From Planctomycetaceae bacterium (lineage in GTDB: Bacteria > Planctomycetota > Planctomycetia > Planctomycetales > Planctomycetaceae), in NCBI GenBank assembly GCA_014762625.1, contig JABURQ010000023.1, positions 1-64,000 of the forward strand: a DNA stretch of 64,000 nucleotides, written 5' to 3'. Numbering within the stretch: position 1 is the first letter of the stretch; the number at the start of each line of letters is the position of its first letter. The notes beneath the pieces were generated by a model, which did no database searches, was not told the origin of the DNA, and saw nothing but the letters and a program-made list of their open reading frames with translations. Shown piece by piece: positions 56,310-64,000 of this stretch. A program made the position numbers and the translations under genes.

Positions 56310-58265
56310 ATGCTGTCTGCCCCGCCTGAACCACGTATTCGCCAATTGAAGGAGCGCAAATTGTCGACCGGTCTATCGCCTGACTTCAAAGAAACAGTCA
56401 GAGCGCGAACCAATCTGGTCGAACTGGTTGGGGAAACCATATCGCTGCAACCTCATCGCGGTGGAGCCGATTATGTCGGTCTCTGCCCGTTTCATCAGGA
56501 TAACAACCCCTCTTTTCATGTGTACCCGGATCGTCAGTCCTGGCGCTGCTGGGTCTGTAATGAAGGGGGCGATTGCTTCTCGTTCGTCGAAAAGACCGAG
56601 GGAATCGGCTTTTTTGACTCCTTGAAACTCCTGGCAGACCGAGCCGGCGTGGAGATGCCGCGTCGCATGGCCCCCTCGCCGCAGCAACAGCAGCGGAAGA
56701 ACCTGCGGGACGAAATGTTCTCGGCATTGACTTGGGCCGAGGAGCAGATGCACCAGTGTCTGATGAGTTCTCCCCAGGCCCAGCAGGCGCGGCAATATCT
56801 CGAAGGTCGAGGTTACACACGGGATCAGATGGCCCAATTCCGTCTCGGCTATCACCCCGATAACTGGGAATGGCTGCTCGGTCAGGTCGCCAACCGCTAC
56901 GACATGAACGCCCTCGAAGAAGCCCGGCTGATCGCCCGCCGTAAGAACGGTCCGGGGTACAGCGATTCCCACATTTTCATCGACCGGGTCATTTTCCCGA
57001 TTCACGACGCCCGCGGGCGAACCATCAGCTTCGGCGGACGTCTGATGCCGGGACAGGAAGGCCCCAAATACTACAACGGCAACGAAAGCAGCCTGTTTCA
57101 GAAGGGTGAGACTCTGTACGGCTACCATCTGGCGAAAGATGCGATTCGACGCTCGCGAACGGCGTTGGTCGTGGAGGGCTACACGGATCGCATCGGTTTG
57201 CATCTGGCGGGGATCGAGAACGTGGTCGGCGTGCTGGGAACGGCACTCACCGAACAACACGTTTCACAGCTCAAATTAATCGCCGATTCGGTCGTCCTGG
57301 TCTACGATGGAGACGCGGCGGGACAGATGAACGCCGACCGCGTGGTGAGTAAATTTCTGGCTCAGGACGTCGATCTGAAGATTTTGACTTTACCGGAAGG
57401 TCTGGACCCCGAAGAATACCTCATGGCTTACGGAGCCGACCAGTTCCAAACTCTTGTGGAATCGGCACTTGAGGCCTGGGAGTTCAAATATCGGAATCTG
57501 GTGAAAAAACATGGCCTGGATTCGGAGGGATCGCGACAGACGATTTTGAACGAAATGCTGTCACTCATGGGACAAGCGCCCAATCTGGCGGGAACCAACC
57601 GAGAAGACTCGCTGATTGCCCGCTTATCACAAAAAACGGCGGTTCGCGAAGATAAGGTCAGAAAACAACTTAAAAATATCCGAAGTAAACAGTCAGGCCA
57701 GTTCACAGCGAATGAACCTACCTATGAAGAACCGGCTGAGAACCCGGTGAAACGTCTGATTCAGGCTGGCTATGCCGGTTTGGATTCCCACCAGAAGGCG
57801 GAAACCGAGTTACTGGAAATCATTTTGACAGCTCCGGAGTGGATGAACGAGATTGTGAATCGAATTCATCCGGAGGAACTGCATAATCCTCATTTACGGA
57901 GCCTTTATCAAATTTGTTGCGACCTGCATGAGCGGGGAGAGAGCGTAGACCGCAATCACCTCCTGAATGAGCTGGAAGATGCGGATTTGAAACAATTGGT
58001 GGTGGTTCTGGAGGATTGGAGCCACGACCGTGACATTCAGGGAAAGCTTGCCGATCGGGTGACGGAAACCAACATTCCGAATTATCTGCTCCAGGCACTA
58101 CAAGTTCTCGCCTGGAGACGGGAAGAAACAGAACACGATCGAACTCGTGGTGAAATCGCGGGATATACTTCCGCAGAGGACCAACTGACGAACACCGATC
58201 AACAACTCCTGATGCGTGCGATGGAGTTTCACAAGAAGCGAATTCAAAACAAATCGACAACCTAA
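56310..58265 (+). CDS. dnaG: DNA primase
   Basis: A 651-residue primase. The N-terminal zinc finger has Cys59, His62, Cys80 and Cys83 (CPFHQDNNPSFHV and RCWVCNEGG). The TOPRIM catalytic core has the acidic residue in VVEGYTDR (near 286) and the DGD in LVYDGDAAGQ (near 333). The C-terminal third (from about 480) is the helicase-binding region. It primes DNA replication. The N-terminus is about 20 residues longer than in E. coli; I kept the only ATG. The stop lies 21 bases before rpoD, so the two form the core of a macromolecular-synthesis-type operon. The S21 gene (rpsU) usually found before dnaG is not here. Confidence 0.96.
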   Translation: MLSAPPEPRIRQLKERKLSTGLSPDFKETVRARTNLVELVGETISLQPHRGGADYVGLCPFHQDNNPSFHVYPDRQSWRCWVCNEGGDCFSFVEKTEGIGFFDSLKLLADRAGVEMPRRMAPSPQQQQRKNLRDEMFSALTWAEEQMHQCLMSSPQAQQARQYLEGRGYTRDQMAQFRLGYHPDNWEWLLGQVANRYDMNALEEARLIARRKNGPGYSDSHIFIDRVIFPIHDARGRTISFGGRLMPGQEGPKYYNGNESSLFQKGETLYGYHLAKDAIRRSRTALVVEGYTDRIGLHLAGIENVVGVLGTALTEQHVSQLKLIADSVVLVYDGDAAGQMNADRVVSKFLAQDVDLKILTLPEGLDPEEYLMAYGADQFQTLVESALEAWEFKYRNLVKKHGLDSEGSRQTILNEMLSLMGQAPNLAGTNREDSLIARLSQKTAVREDKVRKQLKNIRSKQSGQFTANEPTYEEPAENPVKRLIQAGYAGLDSHQKAETELLEIILTAPEWMNEIVNRIHPEELHNPHLRSLYQICCDLHERGESVDRNHLLNELEDADLKQLVVVLEDWSHDRDIQGKLADRVTETNIPNYLLQALQVLAWRREETEHDRTRGEIAGYTSAEDQLTNTDQQLLMRAMEFHKKRIQNKSTT

Positions 58266-58286
58266 GTTTAGAGTTGGAGGCCAGTC

Positions 58287-59954
58287 TTGTACGGACTAGA
58301 TAGCGAACTGAGCGAATTAATTGATGTCGGGAAGAAACAGGGGTATTTGACCTTTACCCAGGTCAATAACTACCTGCCTGATGAAGCGCTCACGCCGGAA
58401 AAACTCGACGACCTCCTGATGGTCCTCGAAGAACTCGATCTCGAGGTCTATCCGGATGCGGAATCGATTGCCGGGGTTCCCGTGCATAAAAAGCGGACCA
58501 AAGGGAAGGATAACGAACTCGCTCCCGAAGATCGTTCCCGCCGCATCGACGATCCCGTGCGTATGTATCTGACGCAGATGGGGGAGATTCCGCTGCTGAC
58601 TCGCGAGCAGGAAATCTCACTCGCTAAGAAAATTGAAATCACACGCAAGCGGTTCCGTCGCCAGTTGCTCGAGAGCGATTACGCGATGAAAACCGCCATC
58701 GATATTCTGACCAAAGTTCATGTGGGCGATCTTCCCTTCGACCGCACGATCAAAGTGTCGGTGACGGAAGGCCTGGAAAAGAATCAGATTCTCGGCCGCA
58801 TGCCCCACAACCTCAAGACGCTCGAATACCTGCGGAAGCAAAACGAAGCCGACTTCCAGGTGATCAGCTCCGAGGACTCCTCCAAGAAAGAGAGAGACGC
58901 TGCCTGGGGGACGTTGATCGTCCGTCGCCGCAAGATGGTGACGCTGGTTGAAGAACTGAGTCTGCGAACTCAGCGTCTGCAACCGTGTATGCAGCGACTG
59001 AATCAGATCAGTCGTCGGATGCGGGAACTGAAACGTCAGATCAACAGTCTCAGAAACCTGCGGTCGGCCAAAGAAGAACGTGCTAATCTGCAGCGTGAGT
59101 TGCAGGACCTGATGATGATGACGTTCGAGACTCCCGAGACGTTGAAAACACGCGTCCGCAAGATCGACGAGCGTTACGCCGCCTACGAACAGGCGATGCG
59201 CGAACTCTCAGGCGGTAACCTCCGACTGGTGGTGTCGATTGCGAAGAAGTATCGCAACCGGGGTTTGAGCTTCCTCGATCTGATTCAGGAAGGGAATACC
59301 GGCCTGATGCGGGCGGTCGATAAGTACGAATACCGTCGCGGTTACAAGTTTTCGACGTATGCCACCTGGTGGATTCGCCAGGCGATCACCCGCGCGATTG
59401 CCGACCAGGCCCGCACGATTCGCATCCCGGTCCATATGATCGAAACGATGTCGAAGCTGCGTAAGGTGAGCAAGCAATTACTGCAGGAACTCGGTCGCGA
59501 ACCGACCATCGAAGAAACCGCCAAAGCTGCCGACGTCTCCCTCGAAGAAACGCGTCGCGTGCTGAAAATCTCGCGTCATCCGATCAGTCTCGATCGTCCG
59601 GTCGGCGAAAGTGAAGACAGCTACTTCGGCGACTTCATCGAAGATGAAGGAAGCGAAAGCCCCGTTAACGCGGCGACTCAGGAAATGTTGAAGGACAAGA
59701 TCGATTCCGTCCTGAAAACTCTGACTTACCGCGAGCGGGAAATCATCAAACTTCGCTACGGCCTGGGGGATGGTTATACCTACACCTTGGAAGAAGTCGG
59801 ACGGATCTTCAAAGTGACGCGGGAACGCGTTCGTCAGATCGAAGCCAAAGCGGTCCGCAAACTGCAACATCCTGTTCGCAGCAAGCAATTGAAGGGATTT
59901 CTCGATGGTTTGGCCGCCGCAGCCGCAGCCGCCAACACCGAAATGGCCGAGTAA
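58287..59954 (+). CDS. rpoD: Primary RNA polymerase sigma factor
   Basis: A 555-residue sigma70 factor. Region 1.1 lies at the N-terminus ([20 protein letters not shown]), region 1.2 at [18 protein letters not shown], then a non-conserved helical insert (about 120-280). Region 2 contains [20 protein letters not shown] and the -10 recognition helix ([14 protein letters not shown]), region 3 follows ([12 protein letters not shown]), and region 4 ends in the helix-turn-helix [20 protein letters not shown]. The start is a TTG at 58287: GGAGG (58276-58280) is six bases before it, and the next in-frame ATG would remove about 40 residues including most of region 1.1. TTG on a sigma gene may reduce its expression. 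Confidence 0.95.
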   Translation: MYGLDSELSELIDVGKKQGYLTFTQVNNYLPDEALTPEKLDDLLMVLEELDLEVYPDAESIAGVPVHKKRTKGKDNELAPEDRSRRIDDPVRMYLTQMGEIPLLTREQEISLAKKIEITRKRFRRQLLESDYAMKTAIDILTKVHVGDLPFDRTIKVSVTEGLEKNQILGRMPHNLKTLEYLRKQNEADFQVISSEDSSKKERDAAWGTLIVRRRKMVTLVEELSLRTQRLQPCMQRLNQISRRMRELKRQINSLRNLRSAKEERANLQRELQDLMMMTFETPETLKTRVRKIDERYAAYEQAMRELSGGNLRLVVSIAKKYRNRGLSFLDLIQEGNTGLMRAVDKYEYRRGYKFSTYATWWIRQAITRAIADQARTIRIPVHMIETMSKLRKVSKQLLQELGREPTIEETAKAADVSLEETRRVLKISRHPISLDRPVGESEDSYFGDFIEDEGSESPVNAATQEMLKDKIDSVLKTLTYREREIIKLRYGLGDGYTYTLEEVGRIFKVTRERVRQIEAKAVRKLQHPVRSKQLKGFLDGLAAAAAAANTEMAE

Positions 59955-59995
59955 TGGACGAGGCTTGTTGAGCAGTCTCAATCACGGAATTCATG

Positions 59996-60032
59996 ACAAA
60001 CGTCGGTCGTTTTCGATCGGCGTTTGTTTTTT
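59996..60032 (+). terminator. Intrinsic terminator after rpoD
   Basis: A 13-base-pair stem with two G-T pairs (59996-60008 with 60015-60027), six-base loop GTTTTC, followed by TTTTT to 60032. It lies 41 bases after the rpoD stop and ends just before the next gene, so the following gene may have its own transcript or arise by read-through. Confidence 0.9.
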
Positions 60033-60050
60033 GCGCTCGCCAATCGTACC

Positions 60051-60818
60051 ATGAATTCTTCGACCATTGACTTCCAACATTTACCGGTGATTCAGGCCTC
60101 TACGAGAACGATTATGGATAAAACGACTAGCCTGCTGCCCGAAATGCATCAGGTTCATCAGAAACTGGAAACCGTTCGCGGAAAACTGGAACGCGGGCCA
60201 CGACAAATTGCGGCTCAGGAACGCGTTTTGAAACAAAAGGAAGAGGAGCGGGACGCTCTGAAGGAAAAACTGACTGAACTGCGTAAAGCCGCCGATGGTA
60301 AAACCCTGCAACTGAAAAGTAACGAAGCCAAGATTCAGGATCTCAAAGGCAAACTGAACGCCGCCGCCTCGAATAAGGAATACGAGATCATCAGCTCGCA
60401 GATCGAAGCGGACGAGATGGCCAACAGCGTTCTCGAAGATGAAATTCTCGAAGCCCTGGATAAGGTGGATCAGTCTCAGCAGGATATCGCCGCCGCTGAA
60501 GAAGCGATCCAAGAACAGCAGGCGAAAATTAAAGCGACCGAGCAACAGGTGAACGAGACCAAAGAGGGGCTCGAAGAAGAAGCCTCCACTTACGAGGCGG
60601 AGCTTGCCGAGTTGGAGAAAGAGCTTCCCGGCACCATGATGGATCAATACCGTCGGTTGGTGGAGGCGCATGGGGCGGGATGTTTGACGGAAGTCGAAAA
60701 CGATGCCTGCACGTCGTGTTACGCGATTATCTCTCCGCAGGAAAAAGTGCAGTTGAATATGGGGAAGGTGATGCTCTGTCGGTCTTGCGGACGCATCATG
60801 TACCAGAACAAAAGCTAA
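60051..60818 (+). CDS. CT398-like coiled-coil zinc-ribbon protein
   Basis: A 255-residue protein that is almost entirely coiled coil (residues 15-200, rich in Glu, Lys, Gln and Ala) with a C-terminal zinc ribbon. The ribbon's two Cys pairs are CTSC and CRSC, separated by about 25 residues (YAIISPQEKVQLNMGKVMLC). The build matches the C4-type zinc-ribbon family named after CT398 of Chlamydia, where the homologue has been reported to interact with sigma54 and the type III secretion apparatus; whether that holds here is unknown. I chose the ATG at 60051. It follows the rpoD terminator directly, as in other planctomycetes. Confidence 0.8.
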   Translation: MNSSTIDFQHLPVIQASTRTIMDKTTSLLPEMHQVHQKLETVRGKLERGPRQIAAQERVLKQKEEERDALKEKLTELRKAADGKTLQLKSNEAKIQDLKGKLNAAASNKEYEIISSQIEADEMANSVLEDEILEALDKVDQSQQDIAAAEEAIQEQQAKIKATEQQVNETKEGLEEEASTYEAELAELEKELPGTMMDQYRRLVEAHGAGCLTEVENDACTSCYAIISPQEKVQLNMGKVMLCRSCGRIMYQNKS

Positions 60819-60821
60819 CAG

Positions 60822-60965
60822 CCTGCTGAAAAGCTATCGTTCTCACCAACAAATTCGTTTCTCAACACGTTGCTGAACGTTGGTCGCTATCGATCCAAAT
60901 CCCAGCGAACGAGTCGGGCGATTCCTCGTTCGCTGGAAAGGTGGCAATCGCAGCGTTTCAGCAGG
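60822..60965. mobile_element. MITE-like element bounded by 10-base inverted repeats
   Basis: CCTGCTGAAA at 60822-60831 is repeated in inverse as TTTCAGCAGG at 60956-60965, enclosing 144 bases. Inside is a perfect 12-base stem, 60902-60913 with 60925-60936 (CCAGCGAACGAG and its complement), around an 11-base loop. No coding sequence is present. It begins 4 bases after the zinc-ribbon gene's stop, and the right repeat supplies the last codons and the stop of the convergent STAS gene. No target-site duplication is obvious, so the mobile nature is uncertain. Confidence 0.45.
60902..60936. other. Perfect 12-base-pair hairpin
   Basis: The stem CCAGCGAACGAG/CTCGTTCGCTGG closes an 11-base loop between two convergent genes. 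Neither side has a T-run, so it is not a standard intrinsic terminator; it may still slow polymerase from both sides or be the core of the surrounding element. Confidence 0.75.
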
Positions 60966-61434
60966 GCAAGCTTTCAGGCGTTTGCTGACAAGCCTCGGCT
61001 CCGACTTCCGTTGGAGAAGGTGCTTCGCTTTCCAATCGGTCGTCTTCGTCGTCGCGGAGGACGGCATCCACTGAAAATTTCGGTTCCGACTCCAGGCCGA
61101 AATATCCGGGTCGGAGTTCTGTGAAAAACTGACGGAACCAGAGCATCCCGGAGACGTTCGGCTGCACGCCTTTAATGGTGATCTGGACGCCTCGATCCTT
61201 CCATTCACCCAACATTCCGAAGAATCCGCTGGGGACGTATTTGACCGTCTGCATGTCCAAGATGAAATTCCGTAAATTGTAGTCGAAGATCTGCTCGAAG
61301 AGAGTATCGCGGATCAGGGCGAGATCGGCACCGTCCCAGATATCCATGGCTCCGAGGCTGATAAGAGTCGAGCCTTTTTCTTGATGGATGGTCAGTCGTT
61401 GGCGACGTCGTTTGGACATCAGCGGTGTTGGCAT
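60958..61434 (-). CDS. STAS-domain protein (anti-sigma factor antagonist-like)
   Basis: A 158-residue protein. Residues 15-115 form a STAS domain: strand LTIHQEKGSTLISLGAMDI, helix DGADLALIRDTLFEQI, strand RNFILDMQTVKYV, then PSGFFGMLGEWKDRGV. The serine in YVPSGFF sits where SpoIIAA-type antagonists have their phosphorylated Ser (DSSG). The last 30 residues are acidic and disordered-looking, and the final codons lie in the right repeat of the small element described above. No anti-sigma kinase or phosphatase gene is adjacent, so the partner is elsewhere. Confidence 0.75.
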   Translation of the reverse strand: MPTPLMSKRRRQRLTIHQEKGSTLISLGAMDIWDGADLALIRDTLFEQIFDYNLRNFILDMQTVKYVPSGFFGMLGEWKDRGVQITIKGVQPNVSGMLWFRQFFTELRPGYFGLESEPKFSVDAVLRDDEDDRLESEAPSPTEVGAEACQQTPESLPC

Positions 61435-61742
61435 CGGTGAATCCCCTATTTTTTCGTATCAATTTCGAGGAAACGACGTCTTAAGAGCTGGCCTGCACTT
61501 CTGATTTGATTCTAATAGCAACCTGAAGCCCGCATAGGGGAAATCCCTATTATTTCAAAAATTGACCGCGATTCGTCAGGCTGACTTCATACTGCACGCA
61601 AAAATTATTGTTTCCTGGGGGGGGAAAGCGACTGTGTGTTGTATTCACGCAACTCCAGCGACAGAAGGGATTTCGAGTGCAGTCACACTCGGCGTTCAGA
61701 ACAGATGTTCGGCCTCACAAGAGCATCGTCCCCCTAAGAAGA
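61435..61742. other. Spacer between STAS and ClC genes
   Basis: No gene recognised. A short inverted repeat (ATAGGG at 61534-61539, CCCTAT at 61545-61550) lies upstream of the STAS gene and could be a regulatory site, but nothing more specific can be said. Confidence 0.45.
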
Positions 61743-63602
61743 TTATTCCTGCTCGGCGATTTGCTGCTTCATTTCTACCATGCGCTGGTTGTAGGCGGCG
61801 ATGGTCTCTTTTCGCCTCAGCATGCCTAATAAATGGCCCGGATCATCTGGGTCGATGACGGGAAGCTCTTCGAGGTTCAGGGAGGTGAACTTGTGCATGG
61901 CGGAGTTCAAGTCGTCTTCGGGCGAGAGCGTGACGAGATTGCTCACCATGACGTCACGAGCGTTTGCAAGCCGCCAGATCGTTTCGTCGTAGAGGTAGGC
62001 TCGGACATCGTTGGCGGAAAAGATACCGATCATCTTCTGGTCGTCGTTGACGACCGGGAAGTACTGTTGCTCGTTTTCGGAGAGCAGGTGGACGATGTCT
62101 TCCAGCGACATCGATTCATGCACGTAACACAACTGTCGATCTCGCTGATACACATCTTCGACCAGAATCCCTTCCAGTAGGTCGATGATGAAATCTCCCC
62201 GGTGGGCCGAGGATTCGAGGCGACTGGGGACCTGTTTGATGTAAATGGTCCACCGATGGGACAACAGGAAACAGATCGTCGAGACCCACATCGTCGGCAA
62301 CAGCAGGTGATAACTTCCCGTCATTTCCGACACCATGATGATCGTCGAGAACGGAGCCCGCGCAATCCCGGCGAAGAAACCGGCCATGCCGACAATCGCG
62401 TAACTTTCGGGCTGGTCAGTCCACCATTCGGGACCGTACTCCGCGAACAATTGTCCGATGGCGCCTCCCATACAACCGCCGATCACCATCGACGGTCCGA
62501 AGACCCCCCCCGAGCCTCCCGAGCTGATCGTGAGCGAGGTCGTGATAATTTTGAACAGTGCGACCGTTACCAGGATGACCGGTGCGACGCTGGCGGAATC
62601 GGTGAGGGCTCCCTGTAAGACGCCGTACCCTGTCGAAAGCACGGCGAGAAGCTGCATGTTTTGGGAGTAACCGTAATAAAGCCCCATCGCGAGCAGCCCT
62701 GCCATCGCGGCTCCAATCGCGGGGCGAAAATGTTTTTTGACCGGGATTTTCTGAAACAAATTGTGCGTGCCGTAGAAGATTTTGATGTAGAGGATCCCTA
62801 CCAGCACCAGCACGATCGACAACAGACCAAAGGGAATCAGGTCCCACATGGTCGAACGGACGAATTCAGGAGGCTCACCGAACAACGGGATGAACCGCAA
62901 CTCGGGAGGAAGAATCATGCTGTAGACGGAATAGCTGATAATGGAGGAAATAGCTGCCGGCACAATCACGTCCGACTCGAGATCTCCATCTTTATAGAGA
63001 ATCTCACCGCCGAATAAGGCCCCTGCTAAAGGAGCGCGAAAGATCGCTCCGACTCCCGCCGCCATTCCGGAGGCCAGCATGATTCGACGATCACGCGCAC
63101 TGAGCTTGAGGCGCGTGGCGAGTAGGGATCCAAAGCCGGCACCAATTTGCGCGATGGGACCTTCGCGCCCCGCCGATCCTCCGGTTCCGAGCGTGATCGC
63201 CGAGGAAATAGTTTTCACCAACGGAATCTGCCACTTGATGCGTCCCCGTTTGTTGTGAAAGGACTCGATAGCCGCATCGGTACCGTGCCCTTCCGCCTCG
63301 GGAGCGAATGTGTAGACCAGAAATCCGGACAGCAAACCACCTACGGTCATCACGATCACAACCGTCCAGGGGGCAAACGCCAGTTCGTCAATTTCGAGAC
63401 CGGCGGGCTCGCCGAGGGCTTCGCCGGGGAGATAGTTGGCGAAACGCGCCAACGAAAATTTCACAACGTAGTGTGTAAGAAGTTGGAACAGGATGGCTCC
63501 TGCTCCCGCGACGCATCCAATCAACGTCGATAGAAAGAACCACTTGCCGGTGGTTTGCAGCTCAAAAGTATCGACCAGATCGACAACACGGCGACGGATC
63601 AT
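61743..63602 (-). CDS. ClC-family chloride channel/transporter with CBS domains
   Basis: A 619-residue membrane protein. The ClC motifs are GSAGREGPIAQIG (with the gating Glu) and GGSGGVFGPSMVIGG. The first motif, normally GSGIP, is altered here to GHGTD (near residue 117), which removes the usual selectivity Ser. Two CBS domains follow from about residue 480 (VHESMSLEDIVHLLSENEQQ and VSNLVTLSPEDDLNSAMHKF), which in this family bind adenine nucleotides. The ATG at 63602 is chosen over a GTG nine bases upstream. No neighbour suggests a specific role; chloride or proton-chloride exchange is inferred from the family. Confidence 0.88.
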   Translation of the reverse strand: MIRRRVVDLVDTFELQTTGKWFFLSTLIGCVAGAGAILFQLLTHYVVKFSLARFANYLPGEALGEPAGLEIDELAFAPWTVVIVMTVGGLLSGFLVYTFAPEAEGHGTDAAIESFHNKRGRIKWQIPLVKTISSAITLGTGGSAGREGPIAQIGAGFGSLLATRLKLSARDRRIMLASGMAAGVGAIFRAPLAGALFGGEILYKDGDLESDVIVPAAISSIISYSVYSMILPPELRFIPLFGEPPEFVRSTMWDLIPFGLLSIVLVLVGILYIKIFYGTHNLFQKIPVKKHFRPAIGAAMAGLLAMGLYYGYSQNMQLLAVLSTGYGVLQGALTDSASVAPVILVTVALFKIITTSLTISSGGSGGVFGPSMVIGGCMGGAIGQLFAEYGPEWWTDQPESYAIVGMAGFFAGIARAPFSTIIMVSEMTGSYHLLLPTMWVSTICFLLSHRWTIYIKQVPSRLESSAHRGDFIIDLLEGILVEDVYQRDRQLCYVHESMSLEDIVHLLSENEQQYFPVVNDDQKMIGIFSANDVRAYLYDETIWRLANARDVMVSNLVTLSPEDDLNSAMHKFTSLNLEELPVIDPDDPGHLLGMLRRKETIAAYNQRMVEMKQQIAEQE

Positions 63603-63697
63603 CGGAACCACGCTTCCGGAGACAGTGGGACTTGAGAAGGAACGGACTATTAACGTAGCAGTTTCGGATCAGTATGATCAAGCAGAACGCATCGCAA

Positions 63698-64000
63698 TTA
63701 TCGACTGGCGGATAATGTCTGGGGAATGTCTTCACCTCCGCGAATTAAGCGAACCGCCCGGCCGCGAATCAGAACCTGCAAATCGTCCCACGACCAGGGT
63801 TCCATACCGACTTCGGGATCGCCGATAATGGCATAGCCCTCCTGATTGAATCCGAAGAAGACCACGGAATGGAGTTCGCCAATTCCCCATCCATAATCTT
63901 CCGTGTAGATCGGGTCAACTTCCGCACCTTGCGGAATGCCAACCGAGAGAATGGCATTCGTATGGGTCAGTAGGGGGAGGTCATGGGGTCCGCAGGGCAA
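63698..64000 (-). CDS. Peptidase C39-like protein, C-terminal fragment at window edge
   Basis: About 100 residues are visible and the frame continues past the right edge, so the true start is not here. GELHSVVFFGF with the following GDPEVGMEPWSWDDLQ matches the catalytic His and Asp region of C39-like cysteine peptidases (bacteriocin-processing and related). The catalytic Cys should lie to the right of the window. Its identity as an active protease is unproven. Confidence 0.65.
   Translation of the reverse strand: MPCGPHDLPLLTHTNAILSVGIPQGAEVDPIYTEDYGWGIGELHSVVFFGFNQEGYAIIGDPEVGMEPWSWDDLQVLIRGRAVRLIRGGEDIPQTLSASR

Overview
The window looks like the chromosome of a planctomycete (order Planctomycetales). 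Three things support this. There are repeated secreted cytochrome / Tat-secreted pairs of the kinds largely confined to Planctomycetes and relatives (DUF1549/DUF1553 with DUF1501, DUF1592-family with DUF1552). There is a giant secreted TPR protein of about 4100 residues. Housekeeping genes (dnaG, rpoD, ribF) are arranged in short groups between long secreted-protein genes. Functions are read from the sequence and from family knowledge; no search was run. I saw no tRNA, rRNA or CRISPR array.

Layout. 1-900: gene-poor, with a decayed sulfatase fragment. 894-6570 (minus): ceramidase-like hydrolase, then an overlapping DUF1549/1553 and DUF1501 pair. 6700-7040: tyrosine-recombinase remnant and a terminator. 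7079-11702 (minus): ribF, nrnA-like phosphoesterase, Rieske protein and a b6-type cytochrome b fused to a two-haem cytochrome c tail. 12059-22693 (plus): a FadR-like regulator under a good sigma70-type promoter with palindromic operator-like sequence, followed by four close-packed genes for two different cytochrome/DUF150x cassettes. 22850-27015 (minus): HlyD-type adaptor, one-piece ABC exporter (ATPase and permease fused), LOG-family protein. 27216-33786 (plus): a complete N-type ATPase operon, atpDCQRBEFAG, with start/stop overlaps and no delta gene.

33870-54859 is a block built around MoxR/VWA proteins. A 12.3-kb gene for a secreted TPR plus LamG-like giant and a downstream membrane coiled-coil gene run on the minus strand. 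A MoxR, DUF58, BatA/VWA operon diverges on plus, and a second large VWA membrane protein converges on it from the minus strand. Neighbourhood suggests one envelope-linked MoxR-VWA system; the role of the giant is unknown.

54860-56309 is a low-density stretch with small orphan genes and a short direct repeat. 56154-60818 is a dnaG, rpoD, zinc-ribbon coiled-coil cluster with a clear promoter, a TTG start for rpoD and a strong intrinsic terminator. 60822-60965 is a small inverted-repeat-bounded element overlapping the end of a STAS gene. 61743-63602 is a ClC channel with CBS domains, and a C39-like peptidase C-terminus runs off the right edge.

The least ordinary features are the giant protein with tandem-duplicated C-terminal modules, the shared beta-type module that occurs in opposite sub-block order in two proteins of the regulator-led operon, and the MITE-like element.
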